46,373 nt of DNA, taken from the NCBI GenBank assembly GCA_947629235.1, contig CANRCX010000001.1:1-46373 (forward strand), in the 5' to 3' direction. This DNA comes from an uncultured Bacilli bacterium. GTDB taxonomy: Bacteria; Bacillota_I; Bacilli_A; RF39; UBA660. The position numbers and the translations under genes were made by a program. The number at the start of each line of letters is the position of its first letter. The stretch's first letter is position 1. Shown here piece after piece: positions 7,320 through 16,028 of the stretch. Below the pieces are notes generated by a model. The model searched no databases and was not told where the DNA came from. It was given only the letters and a program-made list of their open reading frames with translations.

Positions 7320-8426
7320 ATGAAAAAATATGATTATTTGATAGTTGGAGCAGGTCTTTTTGGTTCTACTTTTGCTTATGAAATGAGTAAAAAAGGTAAA
7401 AAATGTTTAGTTATTGATAGAAGAAATCATATTGGAGGAAATATTTATTGTGAAAACATTAACAATATAAATGTTCATAAATATGGAGCACATATATTTC
7501 ATACTTCAAATAAAAAAATATGGGATTATGTAAATGAATTAGCAGAGTTTAATAATTATATTAATAGCCCAATTGCTAATTACAAAGGTGAAATTTATAA
7601 TATGCCTTTTAATATGAATACATTTACAAAATTATGGAATGATGTTATTACTCCTATGGATGCAATTAAAAAAATTGAAAGTCAAAAACAAGAATTAAAA
7701 GGAAAAGAACCAACTAATCTTGAAGAACAAGCAATAAGTTTAGTTGGAAGGGATATATATGAAAAATTAGTTAAAGGATATACTGAAAAGCAATGGGGAA
7801 GAGATTGTAAAGATTTACCATCTTTTATAATTAAACGTTTACCAGTAAGATTTACATTTAATAATAATTATTTTAACGATAGATATCAAGGAATACCTAT
7901 TGGTGGATACAATGTTATAATTGAAAAAATGCTTGAAAATTGTGATGTAAAATTAAACATTGATTATTTAAAAGAAAAAGACAAATATGATAAAATGGCA
8001 GATAAGATTTTATATACTGGAATGATTGATGAATATTTTAATTATAGTTTAGGAACATTAGAATATAGAAGTTTAAAATTTGAAACTGAGTTATTAGAAA
8101 ATATTGAAAATTATCAAGGAAATGCTGTTGTTAATTACACGGATAGAGAAACACCTTATACTAGAATTATCGAACATAAGCATTTTGAGTTTGGTACACA
8201 GAAAGATACTGTTATTACTAGAGAATATCCATGCACTTGGAAAATAGGTGATGAAGCTTATTATCCAGTTAATGATGAAAAAAATAATTCTTTATTTGAT
8301 AAATATAAAGAATTAGCCCAAAAAGAAAAAAATGTAATATTTGGTGGAAGATTAGGAAATTATAAATATTATGATATGGATAAAGTAATTGAAGAAGCAT
8401 TGAATTGCGTTCAAGAAAATATTTAA
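7320..8426 (+). CDS. glf: UDP-galactopyranose mutase
   Basis: Converts UDP-galactopyranose to UDP-galactofuranose with a reduced flavin, supplying galactofuranose for surface polysaccharide. The 368-residue protein opens with an FAD-binding Rossmann motif, YLIVGAGLFGSTFAYEMSKK. Further UGM landmarks are IGGNIY (residues 38-43), KYGAHIFHTS, KQWGRD near 159, IPIGGYN, ITREYPC, and the closing GGRLGNYKYYDMDKVIEEAL. GGAGGATTA precedes the ATG. It is the first gene of the locus and 17 nt ahead of a GT2 transferase. The polymer therefore probably contains Galf. Confidence 0.95.
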   Translation: MKKYDYLIVGAGLFGSTFAYEMSKKGKKCLVIDRRNHIGGNIYCENINNINVHKYGAHIFHTSNKKIWDYVNELAEFNNYINSPIANYKGEIYNMPFNMNTFTKLWNDVITPMDAIKKIESQKQELKGKEPTNLEEQAISLVGRDIYEKLVKGYTEKQWGRDCKDLPSFIIKRLPVRFTFNNNYFNDRYQGIPIGGYNVIIEKMLENCDVKLNIDYLKEKDKYDKMADKILYTGMIDEYFNYSLGTLEYRSLKFETELLENIENYQGNAVVNYTDRETPYTRIIEHKHFEFGTQKDTVITREYPCTWKIGDEAYYPVNDEKNNSLFDKYKELAQKEKNVIFGGRLGNYKYYDMDKVIEEALNCVQENI

Positions 8427-8443
8427 AATAAGAAGGAGAGTTT

Positions 8444-9523
8444 ATGAATAAAAAAGAGTTACCACTTATATCTGTTATTATGCCTGTATATAATGTTGAA
8501 GAATTTGTTGGAAAAACAATTGAAAGTGTATTAAATCAAACATTAAAAAATATAGAATTTTATGCAGTTGATGATGGGTCTACTGATGATAGTGGAAAAA
8601 TATGTGATGAATATGCTAAGAAAGATAAAAGATTAATAGTTATACACAAAAAAAATGGTGGAGCACCAGAAGCAAGAAATGTTGCTATAGATAAAGCAAA
8701 AGGAAAATATTTATATTTTATAGATTCAGATGATTGGATTGAATCAGATTATTTAGAGAAAATGTATAATTTAGCAGAAAAAAATAATGCTGATTTAGTA
8801 GTGACTGGTTTCTTAATGGAATATTATCAAAATGGAAAAGAAGTAACTTATAATACTAAATGTGAAAATAAAATTTATAAAAATCAAAATGATTTTAGAT
8901 TAAATGCATATAAATATTTAAATAATAGTTTACTTAGTCTTCCTTGGAATAAATTATATAGATCTTCTATAATTAAATCAAATAATATTAGATTTCCTAA
9001 AACAAAATGGGATGATCATCATTTTAATATGGAATATTTAATGGATGTTGAAAAAGTTGTAATGTCTTCTATGATGAAATATCATTGGTATAGATCTAGA
9101 AAAGGTTCTGAAACAATGATAAATTATAGTGATCCTAATATGTATAATAAAAGAAAAGAACATTATGAACATATATTAAAATTATATAATCATTGGAATG
9201 TTTCAAATGAAGAAAGTATTGAATCAATAAGTTGCTATTATGTAGGAAGATTAATTCAATGTATACAAGAAATAGCTGATAATAAAAATATTTCATTAAA
9301 AGACAAAAGAAAAAAAGTAAAAATAATTTTAAATGATGAAGAAACTATAAAAGCTTTAAAACATACTAAATCACTTTCTAAAAAATTTAAAATTTTAGCT
9401 ATCCCTATGAAAATGAAGAATGTAACTCTTTCACTTCTTTTTGGTCATATAATAAGTTTAGTAAGAAAATTATTTCCAAAATATTTTATAAAACTAAAAG
9501 AAAATGAAGTGCATGGTAGTTAA
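8444..9523 (+). CDS. Glycosyltransferase family 2
   Basis: A GT-A fold transferase that adds a sugar from a nucleotide donor to the lipid-linked polysaccharide on the cytoplasmic face. Residues 5-115 hold the GT2 core: ISVIMPVYNVEEFVGKTIES, the nucleotide-binding DDGSTDDS (about 43-50) and the metal-binding DSDD in YFIDSDDWIE (about 94-97). The C-terminal third is basic with a hydrophobic helix near 325-345 (IPMKMKNVTLSLLFGHIISL), which may bind the membrane. AAGGAG stands before the ATG. Donor and acceptor cannot be predicted. The transcription unit probably ends here; a new promoter follows. Confidence 0.9.
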   Translation: MNKKELPLISVIMPVYNVEEFVGKTIESVLNQTLKNIEFYAVDDGSTDDSGKICDEYAKKDKRLIVIHKKNGGAPEARNVAIDKAKGKYLYFIDSDDWIESDYLEKMYNLAEKNNADLVVTGFLMEYYQNGKEVTYNTKCENKIYKNQNDFRLNAYKYLNNSLLSLPWNKLYRSSIIKSNNIRFPKTKWDDHHFNMEYLMDVEKVVMSSMMKYHWYRSRKGSETMINYSDPNMYNKRKEHYEHILKLYNHWNVSNEESIESISCYYVGRLIQCIQEIADNKNISLKDKRKKVKIILNDEETIKALKHTKSLSKKFKILAIPMKMKNVTLSLLFGHIISLVRKLFPKYFIKLKENEVHGS

Positions 9524-9655
9524 ATATAAAAATTGTTGATTATATACTTATTTTATATTAAAAATAAAAATTTAATTTTTTTGAAATTATATTTTTAAAG
9601 ATTGTAGATAGTATAAAATTATTATATAATAAATATAGTTTTTATATAAAAATGT

Positions 9656-9684
9656 TTGATTACTATTATTTTATATATTATATT
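9656..9684 (+). promoter_or_regulatory. Probable promoter of the flippase gene
   Basis: TTGATT (9656-9661), a 17-bp spacer, and TATATT (9679-9684), 36 bp before the flippase ATG. The 197-bp gap is otherwise AT-only sequence with no gene. Confidence 0.4.
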
Positions 9685-9720
9685 ATTGAAAGTATAGCAA
9701 ACATTATTAGGAGTTGACTA

Positions 9721-11199
9721 ATGAATAATACTGATTTAAAAAATAAAACTATTTCTGGTGTTTTTTGGAAATTTGGTGAAAGAATTACAGCACAATTAAT
9801 AACATTTATAGTTTCAATAGTATTAGCAAGAATTATTATGCCAGAGGATTATGGCATAATTGCCTTAGTAACAGTTTTTATTACTTTAGCAAATGTATTT
9901 GTTACTAATGGTTTAGGAACATCATTAATACAAAAAAAAGATTCTGATGACAAAGATTTTTCTACAATGTTTTATGCTAGTATTATTTTATCATTAATAT
10001 TGTATTTAATTATATTTTTAGTGGCTCCATTTGTTTCAAAAATTTATAAAAATAATTTATTAACCCCTGTATTAAGAGTTATGGGGTTGAGAATACCTAT
10101 AGCAGCTATTAATTCAATTCAACATGCTTATGTATCTAAAAAAATGATTTATAAAAAGTTCTTTTTTGCTACTTTATTTGGAACAATAGTTTCTGGTATA
10201 GTAGGAATAGTAATGGCTTATAAAGGTTATGGAGTATGGGCACTTGTTGGTCAATATTTAACCAATACGTTAATTGATACTATTGTTTTATTTTTTACAT
10301 TAGATTGGAAACCAAAATTATATTTTTCTTATAATAAATTTAAAAGCTTATTTTCTTATGGTTGGAAAGTAATGATTGCTAGTTTTATTGGAACTCTTTT
10401 TGATCAATTAAAAAGTTTAATAATAGGTATAAAATATAAATCTTCAGATCTTGCTTATTATAATAGGGGAGAACAAATACCATCATTAATAACAAATAAT
10501 GTAAATGCAACATTAGAAACTGTTTTATTTCCAACGATAGCAAAAATTCAAGATGAAAAAGAAAGATTAAAAAGTGCAGTAAGAACTATGATGAAAATGG
10601 CTTCATTTATAGCATTTCCAACTTTATTAGGTTTAGCTGTTGTGTCAAAACCACTTATACATATTTTATTAACTGATAAATGGTTATTTTGTGTTCCTTA
10701 TTTACAAGTCTGCTGTGTACAAGCTTGCTTTTCAATACTAGGTACAGTTAATTTACAATCCATAAAAGGTATAGGTAAAAGTGAAACATTATTAAAATTA
10801 GAATTAATTAAAAAGCCAATTTATTTAATTTTAATTTTAATTGGTATGTTTATTGGTCCTTTATATATTGCAATAGGAAATATGATTTATAGTATAATAG
10901 CATTTTTTATTAATGCATTTCCAAATAAAAAGTATTTAGATTATCCAATAAAAAATCAAATTTTAGATATCTTAAATGTTTTTTTAATATCAATTGTTAT
11001 GGTCATAATAGTATACTTTGTAGGTTTAATTAATTTACCAATATTCTCAAAATTGATATTACAAATTTTCTCAGGTATAATTATGTATATATTAATGTCT
11101 TATATATTTAAAATTGATAGCTTAAATAGAATAATATCATTAGTTGTAAACAAAGGAGAAGTTCATGAAAATAAGAGAATTAAAAAGAAAAATAAATAA
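9721..11199 (+). CDS. Polysaccharide flippase (Wzx/PST-type, MOP superfamily)
   Basis: Flips undecaprenyl-linked repeat units across the membrane. The 492-residue protein shows about 12-14 hydrophobic helices and the N-terminal pattern of oligosaccharide flippases (SGVFWKFGERITAQLITFIV, then VLARIIMPEDYGIIALVTVF). It most resembles the lipopolysaccharide/teichuronic-acid exporter branch (WzxC/TuaB style). AGGAG lies 8 nt before the ATG. The C-terminus is strongly basic (KRIKKKNK) and overlaps the next gene by 35 nt, so translation is coupled. With the polymerase-like gene at 17121 this indicates a Wzx/Wzy pathway. Confidence 0.9.
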   Translation: MNNTDLKNKTISGVFWKFGERITAQLITFIVSIVLARIIMPEDYGIIALVTVFITLANVFVTNGLGTSLIQKKDSDDKDFSTMFYASIILSLILYLIIFLVAPFVSKIYKNNLLTPVLRVMGLRIPIAAINSIQHAYVSKKMIYKKFFFATLFGTIVSGIVGIVMAYKGYGVWALVGQYLTNTLIDTIVLFFTLDWKPKLYFSYNKFKSLFSYGWKVMIASFIGTLFDQLKSLIIGIKYKSSDLAYYNRGEQIPSLITNNVNATLETVLFPTIAKIQDEKERLKSAVRTMMKMASFIAFPTLLGLAVVSKPLIHILLTDKWLFCVPYLQVCCVQACFSILGTVNLQSIKGIGKSETLLKLELIKKPIYLILILIGMFIGPLYIAIGNMIYSIIAFFINAFPNKKYLDYPIKNQILDILNVFLISIVMVIIVYFVGLINLPIFSKLILQIFSGIIMYILMSYIFKIDSLNRIISLVVNKGEVHENKRIKKKNK

Positions 11200-12055
11200 G
11201 GCAATTATACTTTTTAATCCCTTTTTAGAAAAATCTAATACGGTTAAAGAAAATTATTATAACTGGAAAACATATTGTATTCTTAAAAAGAAGTATGAAA
11301 AGAAAATAAAAAAATTACCAACATATAAAGAAACGCATAAATATTCAAATAAAGTATGGTGGTGTTGGTTACAAGGAGAAGAAAATGCACCAGCATTACA
11401 AAAAGCTTGCATTTCTTCTTTAAGAAAGCATTTGAAAGATAGGGAAATTATTGTTATAACATTAGATAATTTATATGAATATATTGATTTTCCAGATTAC
11501 ATAATTGAAAAATATAAAAAAGGTATAATTCCAAATGCTAATTTTTCTGATATGATAAGACTCCAATTATTAATTAAATATGGTGGAACATGGATAGATT
11601 CAACTGTATATTGTACTAAATACAACAAAGATTTTTTTGACAGAGATTTATTTGTTTTTAAAGCATTTATGCGTGGTGATGATTCTATTGTTTCATCAAG
11701 TTGGTTTATAACAGCAGAAATTAATAATCCAATATTATTAACTGTTAGAGATTTATTTTTTGATTATTGGAAAACTCATGATTATTTAATTCATTATTTA
11801 ATATTTCATCTATTGTTTACAATAGCAACTGAAAAATATCCAAAATTGTTTGAGAAAGTAGAAAACTTTCCAAATGTATCTCCACATGTAATGCAATTTG
11901 AATTATTAAATGAATATAATGAGAAAAGATTTAAAGAGTTAGAACAATTCTCAGATTTTCATAAGTTATCTAGACACTTAGATTTTGAATCAGTAAAAAA
12001 TAAAAATACAATATACAATTATATAATTGATAGGGAGAATGCAAATGAAAAATAG
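11165..12055 (+). CDS. Capsular polysaccharide synthesis transferase (Caps_synth/GT32-like), copy 1
   Basis: Resembles the capsular polysaccharide synthesis family (Caps_synth), related to GT32-type transferases. Family-like segments are KVWWCWLQGEENAPALQKAC (about 63-82), then ANFSDMIRLQLLIKYGGTWI (about 125-144), followed at once by DSTVYC. The aspartate of the WIDST segment corresponds to the metal/nucleotide-binding DxD region. Length is 296 residues; no signal peptide or clear membrane helix. AAAGGAG precedes the ATG, inside the 3' end of the flippase gene. The next gene is a close tandem copy with a constant 850-bp offset. Confidence 0.82.
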   Translation: MKIRELKRKINKAIILFNPFLEKSNTVKENYYNWKTYCILKKKYEKKIKKLPTYKETHKYSNKVWWCWLQGEENAPALQKACISSLRKHLKDREIIVITLDNLYEYIDFPDYIIEKYKKGIIPNANFSDMIRLQLLIKYGGTWIDSTVYCTKYNKDFFDRDLFVFKAFMRGDDSIVSSSWFITAEINNPILLTVRDLFFDYWKTHDYLIHYLIFHLLFTIATEKYPKLFEKVENFPNVSPHVMQFELLNEYNEKRFKELEQFSDFHKLSRHLDFESVKNKNTIYNYIIDRENANEK

Positions 12056-12252
12056 TAAAAAAAGTAATTCTTTTTTAAAAAAGCTTTCAATTATAAAAGA
12101 AAATAATTATAATTGGAAAACTTATTGTTATCTAAAAAAGAAATATAAAAACAAATTAGATAATTTGCCAACATATAAAGAAACGCATAAATATTCAAAT
12201 AAAGTATGGTGGTGTTGGTTACAAGGAGAAGAAAATGCACCAGCATTACAAA
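11318..12252 (+). repeat. Tandem duplication, 850-bp period, with 85-bp identical core
   Basis: Bases 11318-11402 and 12168-12252 are identical over 85 bp, and shorter identical blocks keep the same 850-bp offset to the 3' ends of the two genes (for example around 11969 and 12819). This is a whole-gene tandem duplication. Confidence 0.9.
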
Positions 12253-12887
12253 GAGCATGCTTAAAATCTTTAAGAGAAAATTTAAAAGATAGAGATATTC
12301 AAATTATAACATTAGACAATCTTAATATATATATATATATGCCTGAATACATAATGGAAAAATATAAAAAAGGAAAAATTCCACCTGCTAATTTTACAGA
12401 TCTTGTAAGATTACAATTATTAATTAAATATGGTGGAACATGGATAGATTCTACAGTATATTGTACTAAATATAATAAAAATTATTTTGATAGAGATTTA
12501 TTTGTTTTTAGAGCTTTCATGAGAAATGATGATTCGATAGTTTCTTCTAATTGGTTTATAACATCAGAAGTGGATAATCCAATATTGATAACAGTAAGAG
12601 ATTTATTATTTGAGTATTGGAAAACTCATGATTATTTAATTAACTATTTAATATTCCACATATTTTTTACAATAGCAACTGAAAAATATCCAAAAATATT
12701 TGAAAAAGTAGAAAATATTCCAAATGTTTTACCACATGTAATGCAATTTGAACTATTAAATGAATATAGTGAAAAACGATTTGACGAAATTAAAAAAATG
12801 TCAGATTTTCATAAATTATCTAGACATTTAGATTTTGAATCAGTAAAAAATAAAAATACAATATATGATTATATTATTAATAATTAA
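12045..12887 (+). CDS. Capsular polysaccharide synthesis transferase (Caps_synth/GT32-like), copy 2
   Basis: A tandem duplicate of the preceding gene, 280 residues from the ATG at 12045. That start is chosen because TAGGGAGA stands 6 nt before it; an upstream TTG at 12027 in the same frame would run into that site. The same key segments are kept, with the WIDST core intact and conserved C-terminal HKLSRHLDFESVKNKNTIY. The N-termini and scattered positions differ, so donor or acceptor may differ. The ORFs overlap by 11 nt. A good terminator is not visible after it; a 9-bp AT hairpin without a T run lies at 12897-12918. Confidence 0.82.
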   Translation: MKNSKKSNSFLKKLSIIKENNYNWKTYCYLKKKYKNKLDNLPTYKETHKYSNKVWWCWLQGEENAPALQRACLKSLRENLKDRDIQIITLDNLNIYIYMPEYIMEKYKKGKIPPANFTDLVRLQLLIKYGGTWIDSTVYCTKYNKNYFDRDLFVFRAFMRNDDSIVSSNWFITSEVDNPILITVRDLLFEYWKTHDYLINYLIFHIFFTIATEKYPKIFEKVENIPNVLPHVMQFELLNEYSEKRFDEIKKMSDFHKLSRHLDFESVKNKNTIYDYIINN

Positions 12888-13370
12888 AAAAACATTTTAT
12901 TTTAACGTATTAAAATAATCTTATAAAATAATCCAAAGACTTTTAGTTTTGCAATCATAAATTAATGATAACTTTTTAAAATTCATTTTAAAAAATATAA
13001 ATTGTATAATCAATTTAATATATAAATCCAATTAAATGTCATGACATAATTGTTAAAGTTATATTTCCTAAATCATATGTTAATATAAGTACAAAAGTTG
13101 CAACAATTTTTGTTGAAGTTTTATTATAATTTCGAATACAGCATCCAAGTATAAAGCAAATTATAATTACAATTTTTTAAAAGTTATAGAAAATATTATT
13201 AAAGAATCATAAAATATATAGGAAAATATTTTATATTGAATTGAATGTAAAATTTTAATGTTGCTCTTGATATATATATATATACGTTATAATATATAAG
13301 GAAAATTAAAAATTTGAATAAAAATTGTATAAAAAATTAATTTTCTTTACATAAAATAGAATTAAATTTG
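12888..13370. other. Gene-free stretch inside the polysaccharide locus
   Basis: 586 bp separate the duplicated transferase from the next gene; no ATG-started gene is supported. A 35-codon open stretch at about 13019-13126 (reading KCHDIIVKVIFPKSYVNIST and on) ends at a stop and has no start or ribosome site. It may be a gene remnant, but its length is only mildly unusual. A weak -10, TATAAT at 13288-13293, has TTGATA only 15 bp upstream. GTTGCAACA occurs at 13097-13105 and again at 13370-13378, where it overlaps the -35 of the next promoter. Confidence 0.45.
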
Positions 13371-13399
13371 TTGCAACATTAATTTTTACATGATATAAT
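13371..13399 (+). promoter_or_regulatory. Promoter of the second polysaccharide operon
   Basis: TTGCAA (13371-13376), a 17-bp spacer, and TATAAT (13394-13399) with an extended TGA. It drives the five-to-six gene unit ending at the terminator 19910-19943. The leader is about 65 nt and contains a run of six G at 13421-13426. Confidence 0.65.
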
Positions 13400-13473
13400 T
13401 AGTCGTAGTAAAAATTTATAGGGGGGATTCTCTATAAATATTTTTAACAAAAATATAGTGAGGAGTTATAATT

Positions 13474-14151
13474 ATGGATGGTATAGAAACTGAACTTGAA
13501 AAAAGTGTATCTAAACAAGCTAGTGTTAAGAATAGTTCATATATATATTTATTTATCAAAAGAACGTTTGATATTATAGTTTCTTTAATAGTTTTCATAA
13601 TTTTATTACCATTATTTTTAGTTTTAGCTATTTTAATTAAAGTAGATTCAAATGGTAAAGTCTTTTATATGCATAAAAGAATAGGAAAAAATGGAAAAAT
13701 CATTTATTTATATAAATTTAGAAGCATGTATAGTGATGCTGATGAAAGATTAAAAGAAATGTTAAAGGATCCTAAAATTAAAGAAGAGTGGGAAGAAAAT
13801 TATAAAATAGATAATGATCCTAGAATTACAAGAGTTGGTAAAATATTAAGAAGAACTTCAATTGATGAATTACCACAATTACTTAATATAATTAAAGGTG
13901 ATATGAGTATTGTAGGACCACGACCACTTGTAGAAGATGAAATAAAAAAATATGGAAAAAATAAAGAAAAATTTTTAAGTGTGACACCTGGTTTAACTGG
14001 TTGGTGGGCTTGTAATGGTAGAAGCTGTAGAACATATAAAGATAGAATGAAATTAGAATTATATTATGTTGATCATAGAAATTTATGGTTAGATATAAAG
14101 ATAATTTTTATGACTGTTGGAGCAGTCATTAGAGGTCATGGGGCTAAATAA
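13474..14151 (+). CDS. Initiating sugar-phosphate transferase (WbaP/PglC type)
   Basis: A monotopic phosphoglycosyl transferase that places the first sugar-1-phosphate on undecaprenyl phosphate and so starts the repeat unit. The 225-residue protein has one membrane helix (about 32-57) then the catalytic domain. Landmarks are KFRSMYSDAD (about 83-92), where the aspartate-glutamate pair of the family usually sits slightly displaced, then TSIDELPQLLNIIKGDMSIV and GPRPLVEDEI (about 128-157), and PGLTGWWACNGR. Length fits the short PglC/EpsL form without the WbaP N-terminal helices. GAGGAG precedes the ATG. The sugar is unknown; galactose or an amino sugar are the usual ones. Confidence 0.93.
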   Translation: MDGIETELEKSVSKQASVKNSSYIYLFIKRTFDIIVSLIVFIILLPLFLVLAILIKVDSNGKVFYMHKRIGKNGKIIYLYKFRSMYSDADERLKEMLKDPKIKEEWEENYKIDNDPRITRVGKILRRTSIDELPQLLNIIKGDMSIVGPRPLVEDEIKKYGKNKEKFLSVTPGLTGWWACNGRSCRTYKDRMKLELYYVDHRNLWLDIKIIFMTVGAVIRGHGAK

Positions 14152-14170
14152 AATATATTGGTGATTTGTT

Positions 14171-16021
14171 ATGTATAAGTATGAAAAAATAATACAGAAA
14201 ATTAAGAAATATAAATATATTTCTTTTGATATGTTTGATACTTTGATTAAAAGAAATATAGATTATCCACAAAATATATTTTTTTTAGTTGAACAAAAAT
14301 ATAATGAATTAAATAAACCTAAACTTAAAAATTTTAAAGATTTAAGAATAAAAGCAGAATTAAAAGCAAAAAGTTTAATAGAAAATAAAGAGCCAAATAT
14401 TTATGATATATATGAAAACATTGAATTAGATTCTAAGAAATATGATATAAATAAATTAATAAAAATAGAAGAAAATCTAGAACTAGAAATTTGTCAAAAA
14501 AATATTGATTTTTATCCAATATATTTAATGGCTAAAAAATTAAATAAAAAAATTACTATTACTACTGATATGTATTTAAGTAAAAATATAATAACAAAAA
14601 TATTAGAAAAAGCAGACATAAAATTTGATTTTCTTTTTATTTCTAATGAAGTAAAATGTAATAAACATTATGGCAGCATTTATCCATATATTTTAAAAGA
14701 ATTGAATATAAGTAATAATGAAATACTACATATAGGTGATTCAAAAAGAGCAGATTTCTTAATTCCTAGATTTAATAAAATTAGTTCTTTATTAATACCT
14801 AAAAAGATTTATAAATTAAATTATATTGATATTAAAAATGATAAAAATTCATTTAATTATACTATTTATGCTAATTTTATAAATAATAATTTAAATTTAA
14901 ATAAAAGTAAATATTACAATATTGGTTATGAAACATTAGGAATAATTTTATTAGAATATTCAAAATGGTTAATTGAAGAATTAAAAGTAAATGAAATAGA
15001 TAAAATATTCTTTTTATCAAGAGAGGGTAAACTATTAAAAAAAGCATTTGATTTAATTAATGATACTAATATAGAAAGTAAATACTTATATGTTTCTAGA
15101 AGAAGTACAAGAGTTAGTACTTTAAAAAGTCTAAATAATTTAGATGATATTTTAAAAGTTATTAATTTAAGAAAAGTTTCAACTTTGGAAAGTTTTTTTG
15201 AAAATGTTGGTCTTGATATAAATAATTATGAAAAATTATTAAAAAAATATAATTATTTTAAAGATGATAAAATAAACAAATTAAATAATTTAGATAAATT
15301 ATTTTTAGAAATAAAAAAAGATATACAAGAAAATGCTAATAAAGAAGAAACATTATTATTAAAATATTTAAATCAAGAAAAATTCTATGGGAAAATTGCT
15401 ATATCTGATATTGGTTGGAAAGGTACTATGCAAAAAACATTAGAATCAATCTTAGATTCAAATAAAATTGATAATGATATTTATGGATATTATATATCGG
15501 CTTTTAATGAAAATAAAAAAACAAAAGGATATATTAAAGATTCAACTTTAATTAATCCTTGCATTCATTTGTTAGAAAAAATTTTTACAGCAAATCATGG
15601 TTCAACTATTAAGTATCAAAAAGAGAAAAATGAAATAGTTCCTGTGCTATCATCAGATAGTACAGAAAATGAAAATAAAATTTTTTCAGAAATTCAAGAT
15701 GGTGCTATTGATTTTATACAAGATGTACTTGAATATAAGACTATTTACAACATAGAATTAAATGAGTTAGAAGCAATAAATGGTTTATTTAGATTAACTC
15801 TATATCCAACAAATAAAGATATTAAATTGTTTAAAAGTATAAATTATAAGGATGATGTAAACTCAAAATTAATAATTGATAAAAGTTTTGCTTATTATTT
15901 ATTTCATTTAAAAAATTTTTATTATGATTTTTATTTAAGTGGATGGAAAATAGGTTTTTTAAAAAATGTATTTAAAATTAAATTGCCATATTTTAAAATA
16001 TATAATTTATTAAAGAGGTAA
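14171..16021 (+). CDS. Large HAD-superfamily hydrolase of polysaccharide loci
   Basis: A 616-residue protein in the style of predicted HAD hydrolases found in capsule and O-antigen loci. The N-terminal half is an HAD fold: motif I FDMFDTLI (about 19-26), the TTDMY segment near 134, and motif IV-type LHIGDSKRADFL near 191-202. The C-terminal half is distinct and carries IFFLSREGKLLKKAFD (about 282-297), YVSRRSTR, and ISDIGWKGTMQKTLE (about 411-425). It is likely a soluble bifunctional protein. No substrate can be named. Spacing is 19 nt after the priming enzyme and 7 nt before the GT4 gene, so it belongs to the biosynthetic operon. Confidence 0.8.
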   Translation: MYKYEKIIQKIKKYKYISFDMFDTLIKRNIDYPQNIFFLVEQKYNELNKPKLKNFKDLRIKAELKAKSLIENKEPNIYDIYENIELDSKKYDINKLIKIEENLELEICQKNIDFYPIYLMAKKLNKKITITTDMYLSKNIITKILEKADIKFDFLFISNEVKCNKHYGSIYPYILKELNISNNEILHIGDSKRADFLIPRFNKISSLLIPKKIYKLNYIDIKNDKNSFNYTIYANFINNNLNLNKSKYYNIGYETLGIILLEYSKWLIEELKVNEIDKIFFLSREGKLLKKAFDLINDTNIESKYLYVSRRSTRVSTLKSLNNLDDILKVINLRKVSTLESFFENVGLDINNYEKLLKKYNYFKDDKINKLNNLDKLFLEIKKDIQENANKEETLLLKYLNQEKFYGKIAISDIGWKGTMQKTLESILDSNKIDNDIYGYYISAFNENKKTKGYIKDSTLINPCIHLLEKIFTANHGSTIKYQKEKNEIVPVLSSDSTENENKIFSEIQDGAIDFIQDVLEYKTIYNIELNELEAINGLFRLTLYPTNKDIKLFKSINYKDDVNSKLIIDKSFAYYLFHLKNFYYDFYLSGWKIGFLKNVFKIKLPYFKIYNLLKR

Positions 16022-16028
16022 TAATATT

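Noticed and set aside
4260-7320. Duplicate of the tRNA-Arg 3' end as an attachment site
   Set aside because: No second copy of the tRNA 3' end (GGCAGTTCGACTCTGCC core) was seen up to 7320.
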